DNA from: Terfezia claveryi
Taxonomy: Eukaryota; Ascomycota; Pezizomycetes; Pezizales; Pezizaceae
DNA length: 53,841 bases
NCBI GenBank assembly: GCA_015179025.1
Contig: WHUX01000295.1
Coordinates: 1 to 53,841 of the forward strand
Direction of reading: 5' to 3'
Both the position numbers and the translations under genes were made by a program. The notes under the pieces were generated by a model, which saw only the letters and a program-made list of their open reading frames with translations, was not told the origin of the DNA and did not search any database. Below, one piece after another: positions 10,544 through 21,081 of the stretch; the stretch's first letter is position 1, and the number at the start of each line of letters is the position of its first letter.

Positions 10544-10999
10544 GAAACCTCGCGTTATAAGAAACCCTCTCCAGCCCCGAAGGGGTTTCTCATAACGCGA
10601 CTCCACTGTAAGCAGATTGGCCAACGCCGTGGAGCCGCAACAACCAATCGAACACACCACGACATCCCAGGGAGGGGAGAGAGGAAAGGCAACCCGGGGA
10701 AGATAGATCGACAAATCCCTCACGAAAGACCCAGCTGCCATCCACTGGACACCCACAGCCTCCGTCCCCAACGGTTACAGCCCCACCATCGAATAACGGA
10801 TACGAAAGCGATACCACGACAGCACCAACTACCACAGCCACAGTAACCACCAGTACAGAGCCGAAATTACTACAAGAGCTCATATCTCACGACACAGTAG
10901 GCCCGCGGGCACCAGAACAACATCAATCGAGAGAGCCCGGCGAGGCTAGGTACAACATGACCCAGATTTACACCCAGCGGCGACCTCTATCACCTCTTC

Positions 11000-11710
11000 C
11001 CCCGTCCTTGAAGCTCAAAAATCTCGCGATATCCTGCAATTATTCTCTACCAGCTCGTATCAAAAGCCCGCCACGTCAACATTTCTTGCTTTTCTTAACG
11101 AACACAGCTGGCCAAAGATAACTAGCCAATCAGCCACCGGTGTCACATCACAGATCGACACACCACAGGAAAACCCAATAGGAACGTTGATATGCCAAGC
11201 AAGGGAAAGAGAAAGGACAATCCGGGAAAGATAGATCGTGTAAATCCACGTGCCAACCAGACTATAAATCCACGACTCAGGACCCGGCTGTCAATCACTG
11301 GGCACCACTGCACACCAACCCTCAATGGATACGAAAGCCACGCTAGCATGGCCACAGCGCCACCATCAGACACCGGCAAAGCGCCAACACAGCCCCCACA
11401 TTTGAGCAAGATATAACCTCCGTATGCGATGATTTGGTAACTTTAGGCAGCTGGGTGAGAACAGCTGGATCCTCTTAACAAACACAATGTTCAAGCCAAA
11501 TGGGACTTTGTGTATTCACGATCCAAAACGAGTTGGAGTACCTGCTCAGTACCAAGCTTAATACCAGGATCAACAGTTCCGAACTATGTGGATGAGGGAG
11601 ACGTCAGTATGCTACTTAGCACCTAGAGACAATCTCGAGGCAGCACGCCAGAATATCGTGCATCTACGAGAGGAGAACAGCAGATTGAGGGATGAAGTAG
11701 AGTGATTTCA
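11000..11710 (+). pseudogene. LINE 5' region and ORF1, diverged copy 3 without the pogo-type insertion
   Basis: The leader around 11023 (CGATATCCTGCAATTATTCT) matches 4210 and 8275, and an ATG at 11192 begins MPSKGKRKDNPGKIDR, equivalent to 6599. It then diverges. Near 11640-11705 a frame reads ARQNIVHLREENSRLRDEVE, an ORF1-type coiled coil, ending in a stop at 11703. Nothing resembling CAGTGAAGTCGCG lies between leader and ATG, so this is a natural uninterrupted relative of copies 1 and 2. Confidence 0.55.
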
Positions 11711-11743
11711 CTGAAGCGGCATTTCTTTATTCTCTAGGAGATG

Positions 11744-11764
11744 TTTTTTTTTTTTTTTTTTTTT
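11744..11764. repeat. T21 homopolymer
   Basis: A run of 21 T between the third ORF1 copy and the downstream LINE tail. It may be the poly(A) of a reverse-strand insertion, but I could not identify the body of such a copy. Confidence 0.5.
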
Positions 11765-11879
11765 CAACTAGAGTGGTCATTGGGGGCTTTCTACTTGAGC
11801 GTCGTTTTCTTTTCTTTCATACCAGCGGTTCCTTCGGGAGTTTTCCCCACGTAGGATGATTTTCCACTTGCGAGACGTT

Positions 11880-12115
11880 TCATTCACAGGCCATAAGGCG
11901 ATCCTTTTGTTCCGTTGGGTGGGGGGGGGCTCCAGGTAGGTCCTCCGTGGTCATCTGGCTTCAGCCGGTTAATAACAGTATGGAAGAGCCGCCCTTTTTT
12001 CGGTTTCAGATTAACTTGCTTGTCCTGGGTCCACCGGGCTTCCGGGTGGCTCCTGATGGGCCCCTTAATGGGGCCGCATAGGAGTAACGAGTATTTTCAA
12101 AAAAAAAAAAAAAAA
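11880..12115 (+). mobile_element. LINE/SINE-like 3' tail, copy a
   Basis: Ends CTTCCGGGTGGCTCCTGATG, a GGGGCCCC-type hairpin (12058-12075), GCATAGGAGTAACGAGTATT and a 17-base A tail. The same end occurs at 15890-16003 and, reversed, at 26185-26290, where it follows a LINE ORF2 finger. It is therefore the 3' end of a LINE family, or of a SINE that borrowed that end. Confidence 0.7.
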
Positions 12116-12720
12116 GCCACAGTGGCTGGATACGAAAGCGACACGATCTACGGCATAACAGCGCCTCAGACCGTTCCGCCCCAGACCACATCCGAGCAAC
12201 TTGAGCGGTTTATGGTCTCTAAGAGACATATTGATACAGATACCGATCAATGGGCCTTCCATATCGCTGGAATTCTTGCTGTAATAGAGCAGACTCTCAA
12301 AATTGGTCTCAATGGAGTTCGTCCCGAAGTCCAAGAAGGTTCAACAAGGCTTCAGACAGAGCATTTGATTCCAAAAGTTTTTCTTCTGTATTCTCTCACC
12401 TCCATCACCTGTTCTGTATCCAACACAGGCACCCACGAGCGGACAGAGGAAGAATGGGAAGAGCTGGAGGAAAGAGTAGTATGCTTTAAGGAGAAATATA
12501 TATTCCGCTTGGCGGAGGCATTTCGATGGAGACGGAGAAATATGATTTTGAAAGGGAGATTGCTAGTTTGAAAAAGGATGCAAACAAGGGAATGCTCCTC
12601 GAAAGGACCCACCGACACCAGCACCTAGGACCACGATGAACAGCGTGTCTATCAACACCGATCCCCCTCCAGCACACAGGTATTCGGAGGCAGCACTAAC
12701 ACCACCCGGCAACCTACACT
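12116..12720 (+). pseudogene. LINE ORF1 relic
   Basis: Forward frames give an N-terminal stretch (LERFMVSKRHIDTDTDQWAF near 12200), a coiled coil rich in Glu/Arg near 12440-12560, and RYSEAALTPPG near 12680, equivalent to the YAEAAT motif of the ORF1 copy at 7100. Frames shift at least twice. The host-side sequence GGATACGAAAGCGACAC at 12127 also resembles 6731 and 10799. Confidence 0.5.
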
Positions 12721-12939
12721 AGCACGACCATCGCCCGAGCCCCGCAACCAAAGGGCAAAGGCAAAGAGTCGGCGGAAGCGGCAGTACCTCCACCCCGAAC
12801 CAACCCCCACTCACAAGAAACCTGTGGCGGCGGCACCCCCGAACCCACAATCCTCATCGACGCGAGCCCGAGCGGTAGTCTTGCACGCTGCGCCGGCCCA
12901 CTGCTCGATAGGGTGTGGCCGTGCGATAGTCTGGTTGGC

Positions 12940-13845
12940 ACAATCCCCTCTTCAGGAGGTGGAAAAATCTCTATAATGACGTTAGGGAATATTTTCGAAC
13001 ATGTGACAGTTGTCAACGCCGGAAACCTAATCAGTTTGATGAGGAGCTGCATCCATCGCTTTATAGTGCCATGTGGAAGAAGGTTGGTTGGGTTGGATAT
13101 CATTCATATGCCAAAAGATGCAGGCTGTGGATATATCGTGGCAATGCGGGATGATTTTACGGAATGGATAGAGGCGAAGACGATCCGGAGCGCAAATGCG
13201 AAGACGGTGGCGGCCTTTGTACTACAATTGATTACCAACGTTCGGAGTACCAGCTCGGATAGTGTGCGATAATGGGTCAGAAAACAGAGGAGTGGTACAG
13301 GAGGTTTTGAAGCAATACAATATCGTGAATATTGCAATTTCTGCGTACCATCCTCAATCGAATGCTTTGGTTACGCTTGTGTTTGGGCAGGATGGCGTAC
13401 TGCCAATCGGGCTAACAGCTGCCTTATGTCGTGGGCGATGGTTGACTGGAATCGTATTACTACAAGGGAACAGCTGATAGCTACCTACCCGCACAAAGCA
13501 GCTGGAGCGAAAGAAAGAAAATTTGGATACTGCAGCTGAGAGATTAACCAGGAATCGACAAGCAAACAAGGAGTTTTTTAATCCGAATAGAAGGCAAAGA
13601 AAGAAGACTTTGATGTTGGAGATTTAGTTCTTCTTTATAACAGTGTGTTGACTAAACAATGGTCAAGGAAACTGGAAAACCGTTGGCTTGGGCCGTACCG
13701 AATTCCGGATTTGCACAGGGATCGGGGTACTTATGTACTTATTGGAGGAATTAGACGGTACTTAAATGAATTTTCCATTTTCCATACCGGGGAGAAAGGT
13801 CTGGAGAAATTACTTAGATTTTACTATGGGCGCTACCGAAAATAA
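12940..13845 (+). pseudogene. Ty3/Gypsy integrase relic
   Basis: In order: the CxxC half of the H2C2 finger (TCDSCQRRKP, ~13000), the first core Asp (LDIIHMPKDAG, ~13095), the second Asp (CDNGSEN, ~13265), the AYHPQSNALV block (~13345), and the C-terminal domain (GDLVLLYN ~13620; WLGPYRIPDL ~13685). The segment following SNALV, which should carry the catalytic Glu, is missing: the sequence jumps to VFGQDGVLPIG. Frames shift at about 13090, 13265 and 13490. No LTR, reverse transcriptase or gag is nearby, so this is a pol fragment of an old element different from those at 41-47 kb and 51-53 kb. Confidence 0.75.
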
Positions 13846-14518
13846 CAGGACTATATTGTAACAATATACCAAACAACATGAAGTTGGGTATTCCTAAAAG
13901 ACCCCTCGGGAGATCCCCCAAGCCCGTAATAGCCGCGACAAATTGGCGAACCCAGCAGCAATTGGTCAAAGATGAATCGGGTGATGGCGGTGATATCCGA
14001 AGAGTTTGAGAATATGCGCGACTTCCTTAATGCATGGAATGAAAATAATGCGACTTCGGTCTCCAGATATGGGTTTTTGATCGTGAAAACATTGACCTGT
14101 GGATACTTCAACTTGCGGAAATGCCAATAAAAGCTGTTGCGGTGTTTAAGAGCCACTGCAATGCGCCAGCAACCCCGCAGGCACAATAATACGAACACTA
14201 CCTCGGAGGAGGATTATGACTGCCATCCTCTGCCTTCTGGGATGCGGGATATGGAGCAATTAGTCCGACAAGAAGCTCCTCTAGTCTGGCAAGCATTATC
14301 CTCTGTGGTGATTGGGCCCAAACCTGGCCGTCGAGTCCAAGAAAAATAGACATACGTACGCCCATGGAAAGGGTAAAATTTTCAGGAGGAAGAACGTCTG
14401 GGAGGGTGTGCTGGAGGATAGCTTGATGTGCTGATTGCGTAGTCGCCGCATTTCTTCCAGGCTCAGCCTACCGTCGGACGGTTTATACTACAGAGTACCA
14501 GCAAGGGTTAGCCTATAG
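13846..14518. other. Unassigned stretch
   Basis: No supported gene. A 70-codon forward frame (14137-14349) and a 115-codon reverse frame (14198-13851) show no motif and overlap each other. Confidence 0.3.
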
Positions 14519-15218
14519 TCACTCTAATAAGACGGGAATGAAGGTCAGGGAACTTACTGCTCTGCCTGCTGAGAACGCAATTTTCACCCTTCTTGCAATC
14601 ACCCAAGTCCTCTTCTTCAATACGAAACCTGGCTCGAAGGTAACAGGAGGTCCGAATCCTTCTGGAGGTGGAAGAGATGTGGCACCTTGTGCAGATGGTT
14701 CCAAGGGTACCATAAACTCTCTATCGGCAGGTTTGCCACTCTTTAATCCATGCTTCGGGATCGTCGGTTGAGAATGACTGACAAATAAATACAGTAAGTT
14801 CCAATACTGCTTCTATTGGATCTTCCAGGGCCCCGTACACGACACAAGGTTGGTACGGCCTAGACCTTCCGCTTGTCGTAGAGCTATTTGCTGTAGACGG
14901 AGATGTCGTGGTTACCGGACTCGATAAATCAAATGGCAATCGTAAGAAAATTAGATCTCCAACCTGTGGGAGAGGCACGGTTTGGCCACGGTGCCCCTGC
15001 TTTGTATAGGGTCTTAGAGGTGTCAAAGAAGTGCTGTAGAGTTTTGCATGGACATGATTAAGGGTTGAGAGTTGTTGTCTTTCGAATAACCCTTTATCTG
15101 ACTTCTGGCGGGAGATCCATCTATCGTGCTGTTCTCGTGCTGAAGGTGCAGATTGTACGTGGTGTCTTTCTCTAAGTCTATCTACAGCTTTCCCTTCATA
15201 TATGTCGGTGCCCAGCCA
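14519..15218 (-). CDS. Hypothetical gene, two open blocks, unknown function
   Basis: On the reverse strand a frame stays open from about 15216 to 14721, passing through EQHDRWISRQKSDKG, PLPQVGDLIFLRLPFD and RSRPYQPCVVYGALEDPIEA. A second block, 14713-14519, reads MVPLEPSAQG...FGPPVTFEPGFVLKKRTWVIARRVKIAF. The two blocks are separated by about 60 bp containing a possible donor (GTATTT) and AG acceptors, but none of the simple joins I tried keeps frame. A Pro/Ser linker and a strand-rich C-terminal block suggest a genuine small fungal protein. No ATG in frame was found at the 5' side, so the start exon is missing or the gene is decayed. Confidence 0.35.
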
Positions 15219-15551
15219 CTAGTGTTCTATTATACATATCTCCATTCCAGGAAACTCAATTCTCCACTTCCGTCTTGTCACGGTGTCCTTATTCCTTCCT
15301 CCCAGACCATATGCATTTCTCCCTCCACAAGCACTCCCCCTCCCCTTTATCGAGCGCCTCATGAGATCTCCAAGTCTCCACCCACCCATCATTATCCTCT
15401 CATCATCCTCTATCTTCTTCCGCCTTCATTATCCTGACTCCATCTACTGTCCTCTATTCATCCCTATCTTCACAGCTTCGGCTTCACAACATTTCTTCAT
15501 TGCCTGTCCTCCCAACTCCTTTTCCATCCCTACTCCTTCTACCACCTCCCC
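15219..15551 (+). other. Pyrimidine-rich stretch
   Basis: Strongly C/T-biased top strand, such as CTCCCTCCACAAGCACTCCC near 15320. Such tracts are common in fungal promoters and would suit the reverse-strand gene only weakly. The open frames across it (15153-15437, 15283-15558) are low-complexity Ser/Pro/Leu and I do not believe them. Confidence 0.35.
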
Positions 15552-15564
15552 TCCCTAACGATGC

Positions 15565-16003
15565 CTTTACATTCGATTGACCCCGCTTCAACCACCCCCG
15601 AAGGGCGTTGCTCATGGATAGACACAGCTGGGAGGAGCTGGACAAGCCGGTATGGTTAAAACACTTCGAAGCTACGGAGGCCTTTTTCAGGTTTCTTTAT
15701 CAAGAGCTCACCTAGTCTTTCGGTGGTTTATGAGTTCATCTGCGGGTTCACTAGTTCATCTGCGGGATATTTACGAATCCCTTTAGTCCCAGTCGTTGAT
15801 TTTTCTTCCAGTTCATTTATCCTTCCATTAGTTCTGTCAGCTTCAGGCAGTCCCGTTTATTTGTATTTATCTTGCGTGGTTCTGGCAGATTAACTTGCCC
15901 TAACCTTGAATCCACCTGGACTTCCGGGTGGCTCCTCATGGCCCCCCTAACGGGGCCGCATAGGAGTAACAAGTATTTATAAAAAAATAAAAAAAAATAA
16001 AAA
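15565..16003 (+). mobile_element. Short retroposon (SINE or truncated LINE) with 13-bp target duplication
   Basis: The 13-mer TCCCTAACGATGC occurs at 15552-15564 and again at 16004-16016, bracketing 439 bp that end in an A-rich tail (15980-16003). The 3' part (CTTCCGGGTGGCTCC near 15918, a GGCCCC...GGGGCC hairpin, GCATAGGAGTAACAAGTATT) matches the tails at 12030-12115 and 26185-26290. There is no coding sequence. This is the copy with the clearest boundaries. Confidence 0.85.
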
Positions 16004-16169
16004 TCCCTAACGATGCTGCGACCTAGGTGCTCTATCTACTACTTTACTACCTTTCCTTGTAACATCCTTCCCCTTTCTCTCTCAGTTCCCCTTCGTATAG
16101 TAGTCTGCTGGGGCAGTTAGTGGCTTTTTATGTAATACCTAGTTGATCTATGTTTCCAGCCTCTTTATC

Positions 16170-17933
16170 ATGAGTGGAAGTGGTGGTATCAAGCGAAGGC
16201 CATCTGCAACCACTGGCTTAGCTCACAAGAGAGCCAAAGAGAATAAGTCCCCGGAAGTCACGGTGGTCTTCCGAGGCTGCTCAGTACTTTGTGATTGAGG
16301 AAGATAGGACTGTTGATGACTCAAAAATATGGGATCAATAGGTAGTTCTAACCAATATGCGAAGATGGAATGGTAATGCTGATGCAGATATCGCAACCCA
16401 GAGATTCCTAGATAAAGCATTTAGAACTGACATAAGCACAGACTTTGGAGAAGTGGCGAGCAAAAGCAAAATGGATGGTCGCATGCGTGTTCATTCAGGT
16501 TGGCAACTTTTGTTCAGAGTTTATTGTTGTGCTGCTACTTTGTTGCCTGCCTCAGAGAGACAACGTTGTGGATACGAGTACGGAGAGTCGTAACATTATG
16601 GAATATATGCAAGAGTGTTATTTGTGGGGAGCTTGAAAAATTGCACACAGGTATGTTTTTAAGGGGGGTATATAATTTTAGGAGGTTGTCTAACAGATCT
16701 AGATGCTGCGGGAAAGATTTACGCAAAACAGGTAGTAGAAGGCCTGGAAGAAAGGAGAGTGATGAAGGCATTTGAATATCAATGAAATTGAAGAGTACCT
16801 ACTTTCAGTTATAGTCGAGGACTATGCTTCAATTTGGTATTCTATTTCGTTCGTGGTCGATCCTAGGTTCTGGAATCCTACTAGTCCAATATGTCGGGAT
16901 TATAATACACTGAGAGTAAGCACTTTAGTAATGATCTGCAGGATTATTGCTGTGCTTCTTATAGGGAAGGTGCAGTATCGTGCATTGAGTAATAATGTAC
17001 GAATTAGGATCTGGACTCAACCTCTTGCGATGAAGAAATTCGGCCCTAGCCCTTCATAGTATCGTCCGGCGGTCGTGCACGAGGGAGTTCGGGATGGGAG
17101 GAAGAAAGGTTGCAGCTACCCAAGTTATAGTGATTATGCAATGTATGAGGCGCTGTAGGCTAGAATTGATCCCCCTGTAAGGTCCGATAACGAAGGAGGG
17201 GATCAGGGGGATATGAGTGCCAATAATAGGAGTAGGGGATGTGATAGCATAGCCAAGGTGACAGAGAAGGGAAAAGAGAAAGAGGGTTCAGATGGCTTGG
17301 GACCTTCGGGGATTCAACAAAGGAGTAGAGAGACGGCATTTGTTGACGGATCTGAGATCATTCTGGGCAACCAGGGTGTGAAAAATATTGGGGGTGGGAG
17401 TGCACGGGGTGATGAGAGGAAAGGAGATGCTAAGATGAGAAGTTGTGGAAGGTGGAAAGAGGGGGGCGTCTTTGCAACAATTGACTCAATTGGAAGAGGG
17501 GGGTGACGGTAAGTGGGAGGATAAGGCTAAAGAGTGGGATATGGGTAAAGTTGAAGATTCGGTCAGGAGGGAGAGGATGAGCTCGAGTGGTAATGCAGAT
17601 GTTGATTCTGATATGGAGCATGTACTTAGAGGGTGAAGGTTAAAGGGGTTATAGTTGATGATCTAGGTAATAGTAAGACGAAGTCATCTGGAGGTGCTGC
17701 AAAGGGTAGGTGAAGAATGTGAAAATGCTGTAGAGGAAGATGGTGGGAAGGTGGAAGATTTTGAGAAGAATAATTCCAGTGAGAATATGAAGGTGGTGAA
17801 ATGTGTGGAGGGGGGTACCTTAGAAGATGAGGAGTTCAATGTGAATCTCAGGGCTTTAAAGGGGAAGCCGAAGGCTAGACAGTGCTTGGATGATGAGATG
17901 ATTGATGAGGATGATATTGGTTTGAGTATTTAA
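16170..17933 (+). pseudogene. Decayed gene of unknown function
   Basis: A series of forward open frames in changing phase. ATG 16170 begins MSGSGGIKRRPSATTGLAHK and closes after 42 codons. Shifted frames then give WNGNADADIATQRFLDKAFR (~16365), AKAKWMVACVFIQVGN (~16455), a hydrophobic patch, EYMQECYLWG (~16605), INEIEEYLLSVIVEDYASIW (~16775), a Gly/Arg/Lys-rich section (17200-17640), and an acidic C-terminus ending LDDEMIDEDDIGLSI (17933). The consistent strand and order suggest one former protein with an ordered N-half and a charged tail. I do not recognise the family. At least six frame changes or stops make it a relic. Confidence 0.4.
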
Positions 17934-18748
17934 TATGGTTTCAGGAGATAGCGCTATCTGGTAGGTTTGCTGGGGGTTGTATTTGTGTCATTGACTTTGG
18001 GTGAGTCGGATCTTAATAAAAAATAATGAAGGGGATGTGACGTTGTCATATGCTACTGAGTAGTCTGCACAATAGGGTACGTGATATAGCTTAGGGTCTA
18101 TGATGAAAGATTATTTTGCTGGTGAGAGTTGTTACTGGTCTATCTATATGGGTGGTGAGGGAATAGCTACTTATATAATAAGTGGACATCATCAACTACA
18201 TACTACCAGAGCTGTTCTCGTGCCCAGACCGATTTATTTGAGTGGTAGCTTAAATCCACCTCAGGCATGAGATTTGGCACAACCACTAAAGTACTGGGAA
18301 CGGCCCAATCCCCCACCAGTCTAATGGTACTGGCAGCTGGGATCCCCGGGGTTATCACCTGACTTCAATTACAAATCAACTAAGCGTCTTACAACTGTAG
18401 GTAGAAATGCCCTCCGCATAACCAGACTAACCTCCGCACTCACATAACACGGGTTTATTGACATAGTCTCGTGCTCCGAACATAGTCCTTATTCAGCCCT
18501 TTCAGGCTCAGATGAACGGGATTTTCAGTAAATGAATAAGTGTGTTGAGTGCTACTTGATCAGACTCAAATAAACAAGTGCTCCGATAAATCAATACATG
18601 TGTTAAGCACTACTTGATCAGCTATACAGACCAGTACTCGCTAACTCGCTAGCCATGTTCAGTGAGCTCATCACTATTAAACCAGTTGAGTATTGATTAG
18701 GATTTTCAAAAATTACCCTGAACTCTCCAATACTGTTCAATAATATTG

Positions 18749-19616
18749 ACTACGTTAAGCTATATCAAAATGCTAAATACTCTAATCACGGTTAGTAGTG
18801 TTGAACAGTTTGAATACTGATTAGTTTAAAATGACAATGATTAAAAAATAATTTCTCCATAAGGAATCGAACTCAGGCTGTTATTATATATCAAAGAATA
18901 TATATTCCAACTAAGCTAATCCTGATATTTATACTAGATTCATCATTACCAGCTTATTCAATACACTACAAAGAAAATTTGCGATTCCAGAGATAAGCCT
19001 ACTTAGACCCTGTTCCATATAATTGAGTTCTATTGTTGTCATAATTTGCTTATTTAGTCCTGATCAGACTCGGCTTATGTATATATTCCAGACTCTGGCT
19101 CTGGCTTAGCTTGGATTCCTATAGTATATATAGGCTGCAGGTACATAGGTTCCGAATATATATGATAGGCCTGATATGTGAATTCTACACAATATCTATC
19201 AGGTTCAAATGTATAAACTTCTACTATATATACCAGTGGCAAATGTATACATTCCTATAATATCATGATATATATATTACGAAGGATAAATTCTGATACA
19301 TATTGGAATGTTCATGTAAAGGTATAGGTACGATTTCCTAATACAGTAATTTTTGTAATACTGATTACTAACTAGACTAATGATTAGTCTGGCGGGTACC
19401 AACTGATCATCTTATATATATATAGGAAGTAGAGTTCATTAGTAGGCCTCCAATCAATCAAATTGCAACTAAGCTTTAATAATGCGAGTACTCCCCACCC
19501 CTATCAGGCTTGTACTGTTTTATCTTTGCCATTTATAGTAGCTAATCAGTATTCAAACTGTTCACACTACTAACCATGATTAGAGTATTTAGTATTTTGA
19601 TATAGCTTAACGTAGT
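18749..19616. mobile_element. 868-bp inverted-repeat element (MITE-like)
   Basis: Arms 18749-18824 and 19542-19616 are near-perfect reverse complements of about 75 bp, with outer ends ACTACGTTAAGC... and ...GCTTAACGTAGT. Weaker symmetry continues about 15 bp outward, so the true ends and target duplication are uncertain. The interior is AT-rich, lacks ORFs, and holds a tRNA-like segment. Confidence 0.6.
18858..18925 (-). ncRNA. tRNA-like sequence with A- and B-box resemblance
   Basis: Reverse strand reads TAGCTTAGTTGG, a good polymerase III A box, then an AT-rich potential anticodon hairpin, and GAGTTCGATTCC, one base off a B box. Neither the D nor the T stem pairs properly, so it is not a functional tRNA. 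A tRNA-derived promoter inside the inverted-repeat element is possible. Confidence 0.35.
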
Positions 19617-19817
19617 TATCACTATTGAATCACTATCCCATGCCTCCAATTCATTATCAGATACCTCAATAATCACCGGAGATTGGATGGTAACCTTCTT
19701 AGCCTTGGTAGAACGACTTGGAGGAGATTGACCTGCTGCTTGTTTCACCTTTCTTTTCTCCACAGTATAAAGGTATTTCTCAAAGGTATTTCTCGTCCTA
19801 GCGGAGAGAACATACAC
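19617..19817 (-). pseudogene. Fragment of an unknown protein
   Basis: The reverse strand is open through RKVKQAAGQSPPSRSTKAKK and VIIEVSDNELEAWDSDS before running into the inverted-repeat arm at 19616. The Ser/Pro/Lys linker followed by an acidic patch looks like a real protein end, but neither start nor family can be told. Confidence 0.3.
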
Positions 19818-20013
19818 TGTGTGACCGGGTATCGAAAGCTTTCAAATGAGCAAAGTGAAGCTCATAATGGCGGGAAAAAGAAGGAGACCTCAAAAGAGTG
19901 CAAGTATATTCTTTTGTCCATATGAGAAGCCTCTACTATTCCCGCATGCACATATATAGAACCCCCCAAAAAGTGAACGTATATGCTTCTCTCAAAAAAA
20001 AGCACTGAACATC
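19786..20013 (+). repeat. Direct repeat, uninterrupted copy
   Basis: This ~228-bp sequence, from AGGTATTTCTCGTCCTAGCG to AAAGCACTGAACATCA, recurs at 21082-21143 plus 21703-21878 with about 90% identity by eye. It is the uninterrupted version of the site occupied by the hAT-type element. Confidence 0.85.
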
Positions 20014-20295
20014 ATTCTGACGTTAGCTATCGTCAGAGCAAGTACTATACAGCAGCACAAATCAGCTAAAAACCAGCCAAAAACGTCATCGCAAGCAAAT
20101 ACTACCTGACTTAGCGAAAACCCAAATTCACAAGCAAGGAAATCTCCGTTCCTACCATATCCGTCCCCCCTAACAAAAGTTGACGTCCTCGTCAACATAT
20201 CCTTCCTACACACACTACAGTCCAGAAACAATCAACGCCCATAGTCTGTAACCCGAAGTCCTAGAAAAAATGCAAAAGAAACCCCTCTTCTATAG

Positions 20296-20560
20296 CCGGT
20301 CCTTCTCTTTCTCTGAATCCTTACCCTTGTGAACAACTTTGTCCAAGCAAGGTACCGTGAGATTCATTGAGGCCATAACCTTCTCTATAGCTTCTGTATA
20401 GCCGGTAATTCTCCACTGAATCCTTTCCCTTGTGAACACTTTGTCCAAGCAAGGTACCGTGAGACTCATTGGGGCCGTAACCTTCTCTAATTTCCCTGAA
20501 TCCTTTCCCTTCCAAACAACTGAATTCAGCAAGGTACAGTGGGATTCATTGGGGCCAGTG
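20296..20560 (+). repeat. Short tandem triplication, ~80-103 bp units
   Basis: CTGAATCCTT(A/T)CCCTT begins at 20313, 20416 and 20496, each followed by GCAAGGTAC(C/A)GTG(A/G)GA and TCATTG(A/G)GGCC. The third unit is shortened. Confidence 0.75.
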
Positions 20561-20589
20561 CTATCTCCTATAGGGGGTCTATGGCAATG

Positions 20590-20990
20590 CGTTCCTGTGC
20601 GAGCCTTCTATGCGTATCCTATATGAGCTTTCCTCCGTGCGAGCGTGTGCACGATCATCCCAGCGCGGGCGTCCATCTGTGTCCCTCTATGCGAGCGTGT
20701 GCGCGATCATCCCAGTGCGAGCGTTCCCTCTATGTGAGCATGCCAGTGCGAGCTTGTGCGAGCGTCCTAGTGTAAATGTGAGTGCGAGTGCGAGTGCGCG
20801 CTTCCCAGTGCGAGCATTCCCTCTATGTGAGCATGCCAGTGCGAGTTTGTGCGAGCGTCCTAGTGTAAATGTGAGTGCGAGTGCGACCTAATGCGAGCTT
20901 TCTAGTGCGAGCTTCCCTCCGTGCGATCTTGTGTGAGCTTCCCAGTGCGAGCGTGTGAGATCCAGTGTGAGCTTTGCAAGCGAGTGCGCG
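20590..20990 (+). repeat. GTGCGA-rich low-complexity tract with a 94-bp duplication
   Basis: Dense repetition of GTGCGAG / GTGCGAGCG. The segment from GTGCGAGCGTTCCCTCTATG at about 20716 recurs at about 20810. Confidence 0.8.
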
Positions 20991-21081
20991 AGTGTTTTCA
21001 CCCAACCATGTCCCTATTCCTACCAGGTTGCTCCATCTAAGCCTTCAGGCTCTCCGGTCGAAGGGACCAAAAAATATAGAG

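Larger units (their letters stand above)
8438..10608 (+). mobile_element. Pogo-type element 2 with cargo ORF, 2,171 bp
   Basis: Same architecture as 4367-6543: CAGTG ends, TA on both sides (8436-8437, 10609-10610), subterminal TATAAGAAAC motifs, a cargo ORF at 9072-9839 and an 18-bp minisatellite. The left end has an extra GGATATAAGAAACCCC copy and the right end an extra copy of the hairpin motif (10538-10566). No transposase domain is visible. Confidence 0.8.
8012..10915 (+). mobile_element. LINE 5' region, copy 2, interrupted by pogo-type element 2
   Basis: 8012-8437 and 10609-10900 reproduce 3966-4366 and 6544-6850. The left flank repeats the block around TTTGGCAGCCACTGCCC. The right flank lacks about 21 bp present at 6787-6808 that contain the 14-mer GTGCCAACCAGACT. 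Because both flanks are shared, the two pogo-type elements probably arose by duplication of a larger segment, not by two independent insertions. Confidence 0.65.

Noticed and set aside
20610..20891. 93-codon frame rich in Ala/Ser/Arg
   Set aside because: Translation of the GTGCGA-rich low-complexity tract; an internal 94-bp duplication explains its apparent protein repeat.
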